64,000 nucleotides of DNA from Aplidium turbinatum. Lineage: Eukaryota; Chordata; Ascidiacea; Aplousobranchia; Polyclinidae. The notes below the pieces were generated by a model that did no database searches, was not told the DNA's origin, and saw nothing but the letters and a program-made list of their open reading frames with translations. The DNA lies in the NCBI GenBank assembly GCA_918807975.1, contig OU964923.1:22363235-22427234 (forward strand). The letters are read 5' to 3'. Of this stretch, positions 33,205-45,072 are shown in pieces. Both the position numbers and the translations under genes were made by a program. The number at the start of each line of letters is the position of its first letter. Within the stretch, counting starts at the first letter, position 1.

Positions 33205-34835
33205 CAGGGCCGGATTTAGAAAAAAAAGGTCAAAAGATAACCAAAATTTGTTATCACATTGTAAACCTTTTGTGAAATATTACTGGAAAGTAGGAAACGT
33301 TAGTCAAACAAAATAATGGCAAGTTACTTTTTTGTCAATGTTATGTTCTTAAAAGAAATACTGAACTTACAAATTTTATATTGCTTGTATGAAAAATGCT
33401 CATTCGTAATAAGATAATTATAACTCTAACCTACATGTAGCCTAAGCTACTTAGCAACCATGGTGTTCACATAACGCATAGATCCTACCATATACTTTCT
33501 CACTAACTGGTCTGGTTTAAAACATTGTTCCGGCTGCTCGGTTGTCCTCTTGATTTATAATTGTGCTGACGTTGAGTTTGCGTGGTTTCTTTGTTCTCCT
33601 TGACATGTAGCCTGCCTGATGGCCCAGACGTTTCACTCTTAGTTTTTGCTTTGCCGCGTGCCGGGAGTTCTTGTGTCTGGAGAGACCATTTACTTTTTAA
33701 TGTTAAAATTCAGTATCAGCAAAGCAAGTGAAAGAGATGTCAGGACACCTTTGCGATATGCGTGCACTTCAATTAAACATATAACACATAAGAAATAACC
33801 TATTAACCTATGATCAAAATACTTGGATTGACAAAAAAGTTTTTTTTTAGCTTTTCTTACAGCAAAATCATCCAAACTTTCATCACAAATAATTTGCCTC
33901 AGTTTGTCATTGTTAATACACAGAATACCTAGTGCAGATAATCTGTGTTCACGAAACTTTAAAGCTTCATCTCCGACACTGGCCCCAACCCAAAATGCTT
34001 TTGCAAGAAACACCTGGGTGTGGCCCAATCGCCTGCATACTGACGTCAATTTGTTTCGCTCCTATATCCACAAATGGAAGATGGTACAATCTGCGACCTG
34101 TAACGTAAGTGCGGCAAGGGGAAAGATATCGCATACCACACCACCTGCAACTGTCCTATCTAGTATTATGCGCCAAATAGTGTGCGTGGTCTGCGCGATT
34201 TGAATGACCAATCAACTCAATGGCTGCTCGTAACTCTTGAAGGGGCGAAGAACGAAGGTTCAAATGAAAAAGAAGCGGTTCTTAATATATTTTTAAGTCT
34301 TGGAAAAGATCTCCTTCCTGAGCAGCTGATTTATTCTACATTTAGGAAGACCATCTGAATTATTGTTTTGCTTGCATACAATTTGATAAAAGTCCGTAGC
34401 CTATGAGACAAAATGTGCTTTTTTTAGGCCTATAGTTTTGTCTCATGTAGGCTACACCGTGTGAATTTGTCCGAAACCAGTGGAGGACGAAAAGAGTGCT
34501 AAAAGTAACAGTTCGTTAAAAAATAGCACATAATTTCCTTAATACAGACAGTGCACACCGTCAAACCATTTCCAAATTAGCCTAACAGTTAAAAATATAA
34601 CCTTTAAGCTGTGTTATATTTCCTTACACTAAAAATTTAATTTGCATTATAAATAAGCTATTAAGCTACCTACTTTATTAGAATTGGTTGCGAGAAAATT
34701 TCACTTCATAAGCTTACAAGGGGAAAGTTTCTACAAATATATCTATTTAAATGTTTTTAAATACAGGCCAACATGCCTGTAAATGTTGAGGCCCTAGGCT
34801 TCAGCCTTGATAATCCAATGGTAAACCCGACACTG
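33205..34835 (-). mobile_element. hAT element, CAGGGCCGGATT family, copy 1
   Basis: Ends CAGGGCCGGATTTAG and, inverted, CAGTGTCGGGTTTACC, flanked by a perfect 8-bp duplication ATGTTACA (33197-33204 and 34836-34843). A transposase C-terminal piece lies on the minus strand near 33960-33837. The element is broken inside and much shorter than an autonomous hAT. The same ends occur on the 39784-43027 element. Confidence 0.88.
33837..33960 (-). pseudogene. ZMYM1-like hAT transposase C-terminal fragment
   Basis: The minus strand reads FREHRLSALGILCINNDKLR then QIICDESLDDFAVRKAKK. The pattern RLSxLxILxIxND...DDFAxxKA(R/K)K is the C-terminal end of ZMYM1-type hAT transposases, where the Buster-type elements nearby have a different C-terminus. 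It lies in an open frame of 119 codons that is otherwise unrecognised. Confidence 0.55.
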
Positions 34836-34843
34836 ATGTTACA

Positions 34844-36329
34844 TAAGTTACATTTGCCTGTAAAACATTCTTGTAGGCTTATCCACACTGCAATGCAAAA
34901 TTAAGGTCTATTACAGTGTATTGAATTAGTCTATTTTTAGGCATAACAATGCATTTTAAACGGTAAGAAAGTGTGGTTCAATTCTTATCTTGGGTTAAAT
35001 ATTTTTCAAGTTTTATACAAAGGTCAATGAATGCCAAGACCTATTCACAATGGTTTTGTCAAAGAAAGCAACTCAAAGGATAAGATGAAACAAGGAAACA
35101 GTCACATTTTTAACTTGAACAGTGCGACTGAATAGCGCATCTTTAACCATTTTGTAGCTAATGCTTGTGTAGAAGACTACATTTTCTGAAGCATTATTTT
35201 TGTGATTCGGCAATTGTAAAGATGAAAAACCAAAGGTACAAATTGAGAGGAGAAAATCAATAAATACATCACTTATTAAAAATATTACGGTACTTAAAGA
35301 AATTGTTTTCTGTGTCGTAAATTCAAGAAATTATTTTGTAAATCTCTTTAAAGTTGACTACATTAAGGAGACTGCTTAACAATACAAGAAAAAATCAATA
35401 AAACATTTTCGTAACCAAAAATATGTTGATAGGTTATGTGCATTATGCCCGGTAGAATGCAACATCAGCAATTTTGAAAACATAATGAAAGTTTTGGTTA
35501 GCCTATATAATGTTGTAAAATAAAAAAATACACAATTTGATCAAAATGTGGTGTAAAATTGTAGCCTAGCCTACTGTAGATTAACTAAATCACGTTTAGG
35601 AACTCTTAAAATGTCATAAACTTTGTTGTTTTTTCTTATCCCTCCTACATGGACGTCAAGGGAGTTTCGACGTTTTTGGTCATCCTTCCGCAATATCACA
35701 AATTTGACGCTTTCTTATTAAATGTGCATTATTAAGTCCGGAGGTGCATTATAATAGGAACAAACCCTTCCCCTATGTGGTCGCTCTTTTTAAAGTTAGA
35801 AATTGTAAACATGGATTAGCAAAGCCTTTGCTACGTCACCATAGGTAAGCTAATTTTTTGGTAGAAGTAATCTATTTTTAAAATAATGGATTTTGTCAAA
35901 AATTTATTGTGAATTTGACAAACGGGCTTGGTTTCCTGAAGTCAAATTTCAAGTTGGCATATAAGCCAAAATTAACGTGCACTTTAAATTGAGGTTTCTG
36001 CTGATAAAGTGACCAAATTCGACTGTCAACCACGGTTCAACAAAGTCTTGGCAGCTTTGAGGTGCTTTTTGAAGCATTAATTAGGATGACATCATTGAAC
36101 CGTGTTTTGATCTCAAAATAGAAAATAACATTTCATGACAGAAGTTTAAACATGATTTAATATACATAATATTTTACGTAAAAGTACAAATAAAAGTTTA
36201 ATTGCTGAATCGGAAAAAACGTTTATTTTTAGTCGAAAATTTCTGTTTTTAAAAGAGACCTGTCAGTTTCGATCACTGTTTGCGGTGTCATTGTCACGTC
36301 TCTTATATGCAGCTTCACATTATGTTGCT
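34844..36329. other. Unannotated AT-rich spacer
   Basis: 1.5 kb between two hAT elements with no reading frame, RNA gene or bounded repeat I can support. Confidence 0.5.
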
Positions 36330-36337
36330 GTCTAGAG

Positions 36338-37479
36338 CAATGGTTCCCAACCTGGGGTTAAATTACCCCCGGGGGGTAATTTGCCTATTTTTTGGGGGTA
36401 ACGAGACCAGATTTGGAAGCAAGTAAAGGTTGTGAATTTTATAAAAGCGAAAGAATTGACCAGTCGTCTTTTCAAGAAACTGTGCAAGGAGATGGGAGAA
36501 AGATCTGAAGCCTTACTGTACCACACAGAAGTATAATGGCTGTTTCGTGGCAAAGTGATAATCCACCTGGTAGAACTTCGTGAGGCTGTCCATGTTTTTC
36601 TGATAGAAAAGCCTGAGTTGGCTGAATACTTCACTAACCAACAATGGATTTCCCAGCTGTGCTATCTGGCTGATATCTTTGGTTTGGTGAATCGACAATA
36701 GGCAATTCAAGGCAAGAATGTAACTGTGATCGACACCAAAGTAGCCGTAGCAGCAATTATCGCAAAGGTTAAGTTGCAAGCGAGTTGGAAGAGGCACAGT
36801 GGCGCAGTTTCAGACGCTCGACAATCGACATGTACCTCGAAAGCAATGGACTTGAGTTGACAGGGGCGTTGAAGGAGGACATAGCTCACCACTTAGCTAG
36901 GCCAGCTAGCCAAGAAGATGGACAACTATACTTTCTGAATTTGGACATGCACACGGCTAGTCTCCATTTGGTGCATAGAGCCCTTCACATGTGATGACAG
37001 CCAGGTGGATGATGACGACTTTCCGCCCAAAGAAGAATTTATCACTCTCCGAAAGAACGAAGCGTTGAAACTTGATTTTAAGGGGAAAGGCTTAGAACCC
37101 TTCTGGATTGGCAGACTCCAGGACGCACTAACATTAGCGACACAGGTATTAAATATCCTGCCATCTTTTTCAACAACGTATCGCTGTGAACAAGGATTTT
37201 CAACTGTCTTGGAAATGAAGACAAAGCGCAATCGCCTGGATGCCAAAATCGACGCAAGAGTCGCCCTCAGTAGCCTACCACAAAGCCCAGGATCACAAAG
37301 CTGGCGGCTGAAGTCCAGGCCCAATCTTCGCATTGAATGTTTACCGCGCATTGTTATCTTGTATTCAATGAAATACATAGCAATAAACACCTTTGTTTTT
37401 GAAAATTGATCGTGGGAGTAATTGCCTCACTTCAGGGTGGAGATTAGGGTAACAACCAAAAAAAGGTTGGGAACCACTG
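36338..37479 (+). mobile_element. hAT (Buster-type) element relic
   Basis: Ends CAATGGTTCCCAACCTGGGG and, inverted, CAGTGGTTCCCAACCTTTTT, with a perfect duplication GTCTAGAG (36330-36337 and 37480-37487), again with central TA. It carries a decayed ZBED5-type transposase on the plus strand. It is 1142 bases, so much of the 5' half of the transposase gene has been lost. Confidence 0.93.
36530..37409 (+). pseudogene. ZBED5-type hAT transposase, decayed
   Basis: Consecutive pieces on the plus strand match one transposase: HLVELREAVHVFLIEKPELA then QWISQLCYLADIFGLVNRQ near 36560-36705; then, after several breaks, EEFITLRKNEALKLDFKGKG and ILPSFSTTYRCEQGFSTVLE at 37005-37230; then RVALSSLPQ. These are the central helical region and the C-terminal dimerisation motif. 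At least three stops or frame changes separate them, so it is not functional. Confidence 0.85.
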
Positions 37480-38925
37480 GTCTAGAGGAAATAAATACAA
37501 GCACGTCATGAAGTCTTTCTTGAAAATTTTTAATAGGCTACTGTACGTAGGCCAGGGGTGGCCAACACGTTTATCGCGATCGACCAGTTGACCGTCAAGT
37601 CTCAACTGGTCAATCTCGTCGACTTTTGTGTTGACTTGATAAAATTCTTAAAAAGCGAATTTTTCAATCAATAGGCTACCTGTAGTTCAGAGAAAAAAAT
37701 TGTCGATCAACTCAGACAATTAACTTGATTGAAAAAATTTAATCAGGGTTTTAGTAGCCCACCGGTAGGTATAAAAACAAAACACCTTTCACACGCTCCT
37801 AAAGCACATTATCATATAACAAGGCTACAAAACAGGTGCCTTGACAAAGAAGTAGCAGTAACTTTCCTGCTTTATTGTTGCTGCTTGCGTTAAAAGAAGA
37901 GGCTAGTTATATTTACAAGAGCTAGCCTATTACGTGCATTCATGGCAGCTTAACCCTAGCCTAATCTTTTCTACTAAATTAACTGAAACATGAATATAGC
38001 CTACAGCTCAGTGCTGACGATGGACTGATGCAAGTAGGCCTATACTAGGCATTCGTTTGGAGGATTGTCTCACCAACGATGCGATTTTCGATCGTGCTAG
38101 GTTGCCCAGTCTAGAAGCCACCAATAAGGTATTGTAACACCGCTTCTGCTGGACAATGCATGTCGTGCGGATGGATCCAACGAGGCTTCTTCGTATAGCC
38201 TAATGCTTGCTTTTTGGAGAACTGGAGATAAAGAAACGCGTTCCCTTGAAAGATCAAAAATTGGATATAAAAGTTAGCTAAAAGTATCCTTAAACCAAGC
38301 TAAGATTGATCTGGAATCAATAAAACTATTTGCCAGTGACAGATTAGTCTGGAGAAAGAAAACTACTGGGATGGTATGAATTTTTTTCAAAAAAAAAATC
38401 AATAAAAGGTTTAGAACAAATAGCCTATAAAAACATAAAAAAGAAAATTAAAAGAAACTCCGTTCCCACCATCTGCAACATGACTTTATCTCGCATCTAT
38501 TCCTTCACAGACTGGGCCTCCAAAGCCTCATCTAACATCACCATCCAAAGCTACATCCGACAGCTTAAGGAAAAAATCAATGCTCGGACACAAGCTTGAG
38601 TCAACGACGACGGCTGAAAATAGTAAATGTGTAATAAATTTATAGTAAAACTTTTAAACAGTAAAACTGTTGAAAGAAAAAAGTGTTCAGTGACCATCAC
38701 TGACCAGTCGATCGCCATAGTGACCACCGTCATTCAGGCAGAATAATTTTTGGCCATCCACCTTAAAAATCTACCCGTAAAAAATGCTGCATGAAAAAAT
38801 GCATAAACGCCGATGAATCTACAGCTCAAATAAAACTATCATTCGCAACACGTACCATTTGAATTCAGCATCGGATTCAGTATTTGTTTTGCTTTATTTA
38901 GTTTCGTTTCATTTGAAATAAATCC

Positions 38926-38989
38926 GCCCCGATAGGTCAGTTGGTTAGCGCATCACTTCTGGAACGAAGAAGCTTGCAGGTATGCAGGC
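38926..38989 (+). mobile_element. SINE family 1 head fragment
   Basis: GCCCCGATAGGTCAGTTGG and TTAGCGCATCACTTC...GAACGAAGAAGCTT closely follow the tRNA-like head of the 12978-13258 SINE. It is cut off before the B box and runs into the family 2 SINE in opposite orientation. Confidence 0.6.
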
Positions 38990-39168
38990 CCGGTGATTGA
39001 TGAAGTGGACGGGAAGGCAAGAAGCCAATCTTGGTGACCACTTTCAGGCATGCCTTTAAGTGTTTTTGCCAATGACACAGTCGCATGCTCGTGAGCGGTG
39101 TCGAACCGGCACCCTTTCGAACGTTGTCCCCTGGATCTCACGTACCACTCGGCAATGCAGCCGTATTA
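38990..39168 (-). mobile_element. tRNA-derived SINE, family 2, copy 2
   Basis: The minus strand reads TTGCCGAGTGGTACGTGAG (A box of a class II tRNA), GGTGCCGGTTCGACACC (B box) and the body GAGCATGCGACTGTGTCATT, matching the copy at 24931-25125. A and B boxes are better preserved here. It sits in the 212-base tandem repeat. Confidence 0.8.
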
Positions 39169-40896
39169 AATTTCTTTCCCAGAGATGTGCACCAAGAAGG
39201 GTGCATTAGAAGGAACTCAAGCAGAACGATTCAAAGATGGAGGATATATTTACGATAGCCAATAAAATAATACGATTTTTGCACAATTTTATTCATTTCA
39301 ATTCTCTTCAATAAATCTCGAATAAAACTATAATCCGCAACACGTGTCACTGTAATTTTACATGCATCGGATTCAGTATTAAATTTCTTTTCCAGGGATA
39401 GGCTATGTAGCAAGAGACAGGCATTTGGAAGGAATTCCCAGCGGAACGGTTCAAAGATGGCAGATATACTTTTAACAAGTCATTAAAAATAATACGATTT
39501 TTACATTGTTGACACATCTTTAATATATCTCAAATAAAAGTAGAATTCGCAGCACGTGCTACTCACATTTTACATGCATCGGAGTCAGTATTACATTTCC
39601 TTTCCAGGGATATAGGCTACACTACTATGTGGGAGTTTGGAAAGAATTCCCATCCAGAACGGTTCGAAAATGGAAAATATATTTCAAAAAAGTTTGGTTT
39701 AGTATCTTTATTTTGAAAAAATAAAAATGTAAACCTGCATTTTGCATAAAAAATGTAAACACTTTGCCCACCCCTGGTGTAGGCAGGGCCGGATTAACTA
39801 TTGGTCACAGCGGTAAACCATAATCTCTTCGTGGGAAAATTGTAGGCCTAACATAAAGTTCCCGAATCCGTTTGTCTGCATATAGTGACCGAAAGGAAAC
39901 ACTCCTTGAAACGTCTATTCTTAAAGTGTATTCCTGTAAAATTAGCCCGCGGCTATCGAAATCGAAATGCAACGCCTTGCACCTCTAAAAACTGTCACTA
40001 CGATACAGATTACTTGGTTAAAAGACGGAGAATTTGTCCAGCTAGCAAGCACCAAATAAACCAGTTAAATGTGCGACCGACTTTCAACAAACAACTTCAA
40101 GAATGAATCAGAAAAATTTGTGATAACTCAAAGGCACGCCAGCAGTAGCGCGACGCAGCATTTCATGTCCAAACAGGTTTCAACTGAAACAGGTTTAAAC
40201 AGGTTTGACACGAGTCTTACGGACGATGGTGCAATTTTGGCTCATGTTTTAGGAATTTCCATGACGTAATATTCAGTAGACCCGAACGGTTTCTACATGA
40301 CGTTTGACCAGGCGAACAACCGTCTGAAACAACTATTAGGCTAACAAGGCTATAGCCTCAGGCCATGGAAAAATTCGGCGCTCAACTTTTGTAAGGCTGA
40401 TCGTGATACAGATCCAATACCAGAACAGTACAGTTTTTGCTTAAAAACAAATGACTGAGTTGAGTCAATACATATGAAGAGCCCATTTCCAAAACCACGC
40501 AGGCGCCACTTTTACCAAAACTGAGTTTAGAGCAGGGCTTTTCAACATGGGGCTCGCTTCAGAGGTTCGCGAGGCGCTTGAAATTCCAGTGTATTGTTTT
40601 CAACTCTTTTTGTCAGAAAAGATTAAAAACTGTGTTATTTTCGCAATCGCACATTCCTCTACTTGAGGTTATTAGGCTATAGCCTATCGTGCTTTCAAAC
40701 GTGGCAAGGGCTTTAACTACAGGAAAGCATTCGATATTTCTCAACAAGTTCTTGTACGTTTTTTTGTGCAGACTAAAGTTTACCAGTAACAACGCTATGG
40801 TGAAAAGCAAAATTATGTAGCATTCTACGCAAAATATAGATTTCTCAGTATTGTTTTCAATGGCATTGAAAAAAATTAGTAGGCTATCGGCTATTC

Positions 40897-42272
40897 GGGA
40901 TCCTTCTCTTGTATCATGGGCCAAACCTATAGATGTTTGCCGGTACACCCCTTCATTTTCTTTGAATTTTAATACTTATATGTGCCGCTAGAATCTAATT
41001 TCTTGTATTTTAGATCCATCTCAGATGATTGTTTTGTCCTAGCTCAGTTGCAAATTCTTGTCTTCTTTTCTAGTTTTTATTTTTAACAAATTCCTGCCAT
41101 TTCTTAGCACAAATTCTCTTAAAAAAATCACACCTTCTGATAGGCTGTAAAACTACGTTTCGCTGAGGTCCAAAGTTAAAACTTAAATCCAGTCTCATTG
41201 TCTCACAACAATCACTCAAGTTTCAAATCATCATCTCAACCAACGCTTCAAGACAACTTTCTACTTTCACTTTACTACGCTGAAGAGATCAGAAGATCGA
41301 AACACTGGCCCTTGTCCGTAGTTACTTTTCGTAATGTCTTTTTAGACATTCTTTTTGAGTCAATAATACTTTTAAAGAAATAAAAAAGAGTCAAAAGGCA
41401 TGTAAATTTCACTCTGTGTGGACAGTGGCGTAGCCAGAAAAAAAATTGGGGGGGGGGGGGCCAAATATTTGATGAACTGAAGAGAACAAGTATTTGATTT
41501 AAGCCATCGCCACTTGATGTGCAGTGGCATATCCTGGTGGGTTGAGCAAGGGAAGCAATGAAAGTGGTGGGGGTTAGAGCGTGCCGAAGGCACGCGTATT
41601 CTAGGAGGGTCCGGGAGCATGCTCCCCTGGAAATTTTTTGAAAAATTGCACTCAAATAATGGATTATAGCGCTTTCTGGAAACACTTTTAGGGTAATATT
41701 TGTATGAAGTTTATAAGCAGATAAACAGCTATTAACTTATTAAAGGTAGCTCTTACACACGAACGGGCAAAAACTGCGGCTAAAATTAGAGAACACCAAA
41801 AACTCAGCTACACAAAAACTCAAAAACTACACAAAAACCAAGAGAGTAAGCCATTCTGGAATTGCTTCCACAAATTAGTTCAAAGAAACGTAAATCGCGT
41901 CAAGTTTGTGCGATTTACGATTTGCAAAATTTATTGGTGCCTTTCTGTGTGTCTAAAACAAGTCCTGGGGGGTGTTAATAGCCAGATGTCTTGGAAAACG
42001 TTATAAATTTCTGCAAATTTTATTACATTTTCAACAAAGGGCTCAACTTCGGAATCCAAACTTGGAAATTTGGAGGGGACATGGCCCCTTTCGCCCCCCC
42101 CTGGCTACGCCTATGTCTGTGGAGCTACATGTACTTGAGAGGTTAACTGTTATTTTTTTATTCACTTGTTGATTCATTCATATCAGTTTGTATCCTCTGG
42201 GGATCCTTCTCTTGTATCATGGGCCAATCCTATAGATGTTTGCTGGTACACCCTTCATTTTCTTTGAATTTT
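40897..42272 (+). repeat. 75-base direct repeat pair
   Basis: 40897-40971 and 42200-42272 share GGGATCCTTCTCTTGTATCA and onward to TCATTTTCTTTGAATTTTA with three differences. They flank about 1.2 kb that includes the MITE 41423-42115. ATCGGCTATT also occurs next to both copies, so a local duplication of this part of the hAT is likely. Confidence 0.8.
41423..42115 (+). mobile_element. MITE with CAGTGGCGTAGCCAG ends, third nesting level
   Basis: Ends CAGTGGCGTAGCCAG and, inverted, CATAGGCGTAGCCAGG. Flanks TGTGTGGA (41415-41422) and TCTGTGGA (42116-42123) are an 8-bp duplication with one change. The interior carries runs of G, CCGAAGGCACGC and a CATGCTCCCCTGG block typical of this hAT MITE group. 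It lies inside 40533-42719, itself inside 39784-43027. Confidence 0.85.
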
Positions 42273-43308
42273 ATCGGCTATTTTGTTTGAAAGTTCTTTC
42301 AGCAATAGGTGCACGCATTGACAAACTTAATAGTTAAAAATATGCAGCACCAACTATCTCACTGAAATTGATTTAAATAAATCCATAAAAGATTGCAATA
42401 AATTCAACCAGTGAAAGTGCGAAAACGTAGATTGTTCTTTTTTTTTCTCCTATTATCTACCCAAGCTTGATAGAAAATGGAAATAACGGTCGGAGGAAAC
42501 GTAATAAAAGCCGTGATGACATCTCAAAAAAACGTTTTTGTTTCGAAAGTTTACGTTGGAACAGCAAAACTAAACAACTGGATGTCGGCATGAATCAGAT
42601 TTGGTTAAATTTTGCATTAAATATGCTTTTGTTGGATACTTTTATGGGGGGGGAGGGGGCGTGAGACTACATTGATTGCTCTGATGGGGTTGTGGTGGAA
42701 AAAAGGTTGAAAACCCCTGGTTTAGAGTGTCATTAGATAAAGTATTACCAGGCTACCTACCTACTATCCATTTCTTTCTCTCTTTCTTCCAAAATCTTTT
42801 TCACCTGCTTCAAAATTGACAATAAGAATTGTATTTGTTTCCAAAACCAATTAGGCTATGCGCCATCATTAGCCATTTTTATGTTATGTTTATAATATTT
42901 TGCAGTAAATAATTTCCATTTTTCATGTAGGCTATGCATTTTTATTACTTTTTGTAGCTTGGTTTGCAAAATTAGGCCCTTCTCTAGTAAACAGCCTTAG
43001 GCCTACAGTACCCTTAATCCGGCACTGGGTGTAGGGATTTCCACCTTGAGCTCTAAGCGTTGCGCGAGAAAGAAAAAAGCCCAGCATCATGGGGGAAATA
43101 CGGTGTCTATCGCTGTCAATTCTTGCTACAATCGGTTGCCAAGCAAAAAGCATATCACTAATGATCATTTACTTTTATTAACTACACACTGCCTCAGCAA
43201 TAAGCGACAGAATGCAAACTTAAGCAATATAGCCTACCGTAATTTCAACATGACATTAGCAATAGCCTGCAGTAGCCAGTGTTGGGCGCGATAACTCATT
43301 TTTCAGTT

Positions 43309-43435
43309 AAGCGATAACGATAATCGATAAACAAAAAATACCTAAAGCGATAACGATAAACGATAAATCAAAAAGAAGTTAAGCGATAACGATAAACGAT
43401 AAAATTATCGCCGATAATGTCCGATAACGATAAAT
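43309..43435 (+). repeat. Left CGATAA subterminal array
   Basis: About eight copies of CGATAAC/CGATAAA words in 127 bases next to the left end of the element. A mirror array lies at 44910-45055. Confidence 0.85.
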
Positions 43436-43575
43436 TTTTTTTTCTTGATAAGCGCTGCCCCATCCCATGCAGCACGAACTGTTTTCATCAACATGACGAA
43501 AAATCGAACATAATATACTGTAAAGTGTAAAGGGACAAAACTTTTTGTTAGTTATGCATGAATAGAATCGCAACA

Positions 43576-43700
43576 GCGGCAGTGGGTATCGAATCTTCAA
43601 CCTCTTGATCCAGAATCAAACCACTGAGGTAACCGCCGTGCTTATAATTATACCTTCAGGTACCAGTTGGATGCTTTTATCAATTGAGTTACACTGCCGC
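43576..43700 (-). repeat. tRNA-like sequence, possibly double-headed SINE
   Basis: The minus strand starts GCGGCAGTG and ends CACTGCCGC, a 9-base pair like an extended acceptor stem. Between them are two D-arm/A-box-like stretches (TAACTCAATTGATAAAAGC and TTACCTCAGTGGTTTGA) and one B-box-like stretch (AGATTCGATACCC). It is too long for one tRNA and has two heads, so it is most likely a tRNA-derived repeat, not a working gene. Confidence 0.4.
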
Positions 43701-44909
43701 TTACGTGCAGTAGGCAAAATAATTTAATCTAATGAAAATAGGCTACCATAAAAAATTCCAAACTTTGTATTTTGCTTTCTGCTTAAAGGGCTGTTTACAG
43801 CAAAGTCAGCAATAGCCTAATTGAAAAAATTCCAAAAAACGCAAAATCAAACGAAATTTATATCGGAACAACAATATCGGATTTTTCAATGTTAAAATTA
43901 GCCAATTAATGCCAAAAACTCTCTGATAAACTCCCTGAGCTTCCGATCCTCGGATTCCACTGAGTGAGTTTTCAGCGCTTCCCCAGTTCTCTGGCTGAAT
44001 TTTAAATGATTTTTCAGTCAAATTCACTAGGCTATTATTTGTTACGTTTTTGTCTCTTATGGCCTCTCCTTATAAACCGATTTCTTATTATGTTGATCCT
44101 ATTTGTTAGCTCTGATTTGCAAAATTACCATTCAGCAATCATAATATTGTTACCCCACGAAAACTTATGGCGTTTATTATGTGACCGGCTTTTCTATGAC
44201 TTGTTCATTAGGTAAACATTTTGGTGCTCTCTCACTTTGGGCAGGTGCCCCCCCCTCCCTACTTTTTTTCGCTGTATTGTTCTTACTGTATTGGCCTACT
44301 GTATTGTTCTTGCATCCTTTCTCGACGGTCATACATAGCCTATCTACTCCATACTTACTGCATGGTTAATTTTCTTTAACTTTAAACAGGAACAACTTTT
44401 AACTTGCTACGCCCCTAATCTAAGCCTATGCAGTGAAATCTCACTCTCCAGAGTCTTGATCTTGAAAAGTGCGGTAAAATGCACGATGCTGCAATCAAAG
44501 TTCTTTTTCTGCTGCAATGCTTACTTGAAAGCGGCCTCGTATTGCGACACTTTCACAAACCACTTGCCAATTTCTTTCGCTTTGCTTCAAAGGAAGCTGT
44601 TTCGCCTGTGCGCTTACATTTTAATTGTAAAATTCACTCGCGATTGCCGATTGCAGCAAAACAACAAGAGAATTGTTGCATGCATTACATTGCATTGCAA
44701 TTTGCAACTCTAAAAATTATTGTGTTGTCAAGGCCGTCGCTGCAGGGGGGGCGTGCCCCCTCTCCTGACAACGACCTGTGCACACACACTTCAGGCAATG
44801 AAGAAGAACTGGTTTCAATTTTAGTTTCATTAATTAGGTGGCTAGTTAAAATATTACGGTACTTTTCATGGTCTTTCCACGTGTGTTGATCAGAAATAAA
44901 ATTTATCAG

Positions 44910-45055
44910 CGGACAGCGATTATCGGCGATAATCAAATATTGCCTTTGGCGATGACGATAAACGATAACTGAAAAAACAATTGAGCGATACCTAACGATA
45001 AGCGATAAAAATTTATCGCCGATAATTATCGCCGGTAAATTATCGCCGATAATGC
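44910..45055 (+). repeat. Right CGATAA subterminal array
   Basis: Repeated ATCGGCGATAAT, CGATAAACGATAA and ATTATCGCCG words lead into the right terminus of the 43277-45064 element. Confidence 0.85.
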
Positions 45056-45072
45056 CCATCACTGGCGGTAGC

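Larger units (their letters stand above)
38823..39700. repeat. About 212-base tandem repeat, three units
   Basis: The block CAAATAAAA...CACGT...GCATCGGATTCAGTATT recurs at 38868, 39363 and 39575, followed in the last two by CTTTTCCAGGGATA and GAACGGTTCAAAGATGG. The last two are 212 bases apart. The first spacing is larger because SINE sequence (38926-39168) sits inside the first unit. Confidence 0.8.
37553..39776. mobile_element. Non-autonomous hAT element with internal tandem repeats
   Basis: Ends CAGGGGTGGCCAACACG and, inverted, CAGGGGTGGGCAAAGTG. The left flank ACGTAGGC resembles the right flank GTGTAGG(G), but the right copy was disturbed because the next hAT landed at that exact edge. 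The interior has no transposase; it contains about 212-base tandem repeats and two SINE pieces. Confidence 0.75.
40533..42719. mobile_element. hAT (Buster-type) element nested in 39784-43027
   Basis: Ends CAGGGCTTTTCAACATGGGG and, inverted, CAGGGGTTTTCAACCTTTTT, with a perfect duplication GTTTAGAG (40525-40532 and 42720-42727, central TA). It contains a 75-base direct repeat and the MITE 41423-42115. No clear transposase remains were found. Confidence 0.92.
39784..43027. mobile_element. hAT element, CAGGGCCGGATT family, copy 2, with nested hATs
   Basis: Ends CAGGGCCGGATTAACTATTG and, inverted, CAGTGCCGGATTAAGGGTAC. A perfect duplication GGTGTAGG lies at 39776-39783 and 43028-43035. After removing the nested 40533-42719 element only about 1.05 kb of its own non-coding sequence remains. 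Its left target duplication uses the last base of the 37553-39776 element, so it inserted right at that element's edge and is younger. Confidence 0.9.
43277..45064 (+). mobile_element. Non-autonomous hAT-like element with CGATAA arrays
   Basis: Ends CAGTGTTGGGCGCGATAAC and, inverted, CAGTGATGGGCATTATCGGC, flanked by GCAGTAGC (43269-43276) and GCGGTAGC (45065-45072), 7 of 8 identical. Both ends carry clusters of GCGATAACGATAA-type words for 110-160 bases, as expected of subterminal transposase binding sites. The 1.5-kb middle has no transposase but holds a tRNA-like sequence. A second copy's end is at 1-44. Confidence 0.88.

Noticed and set aside
36513-36892. Minus-strand frames opposite the 36338 hAT
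   Set aside because: The plus strand carries the recognisable transposase; the minus frames are shadows.
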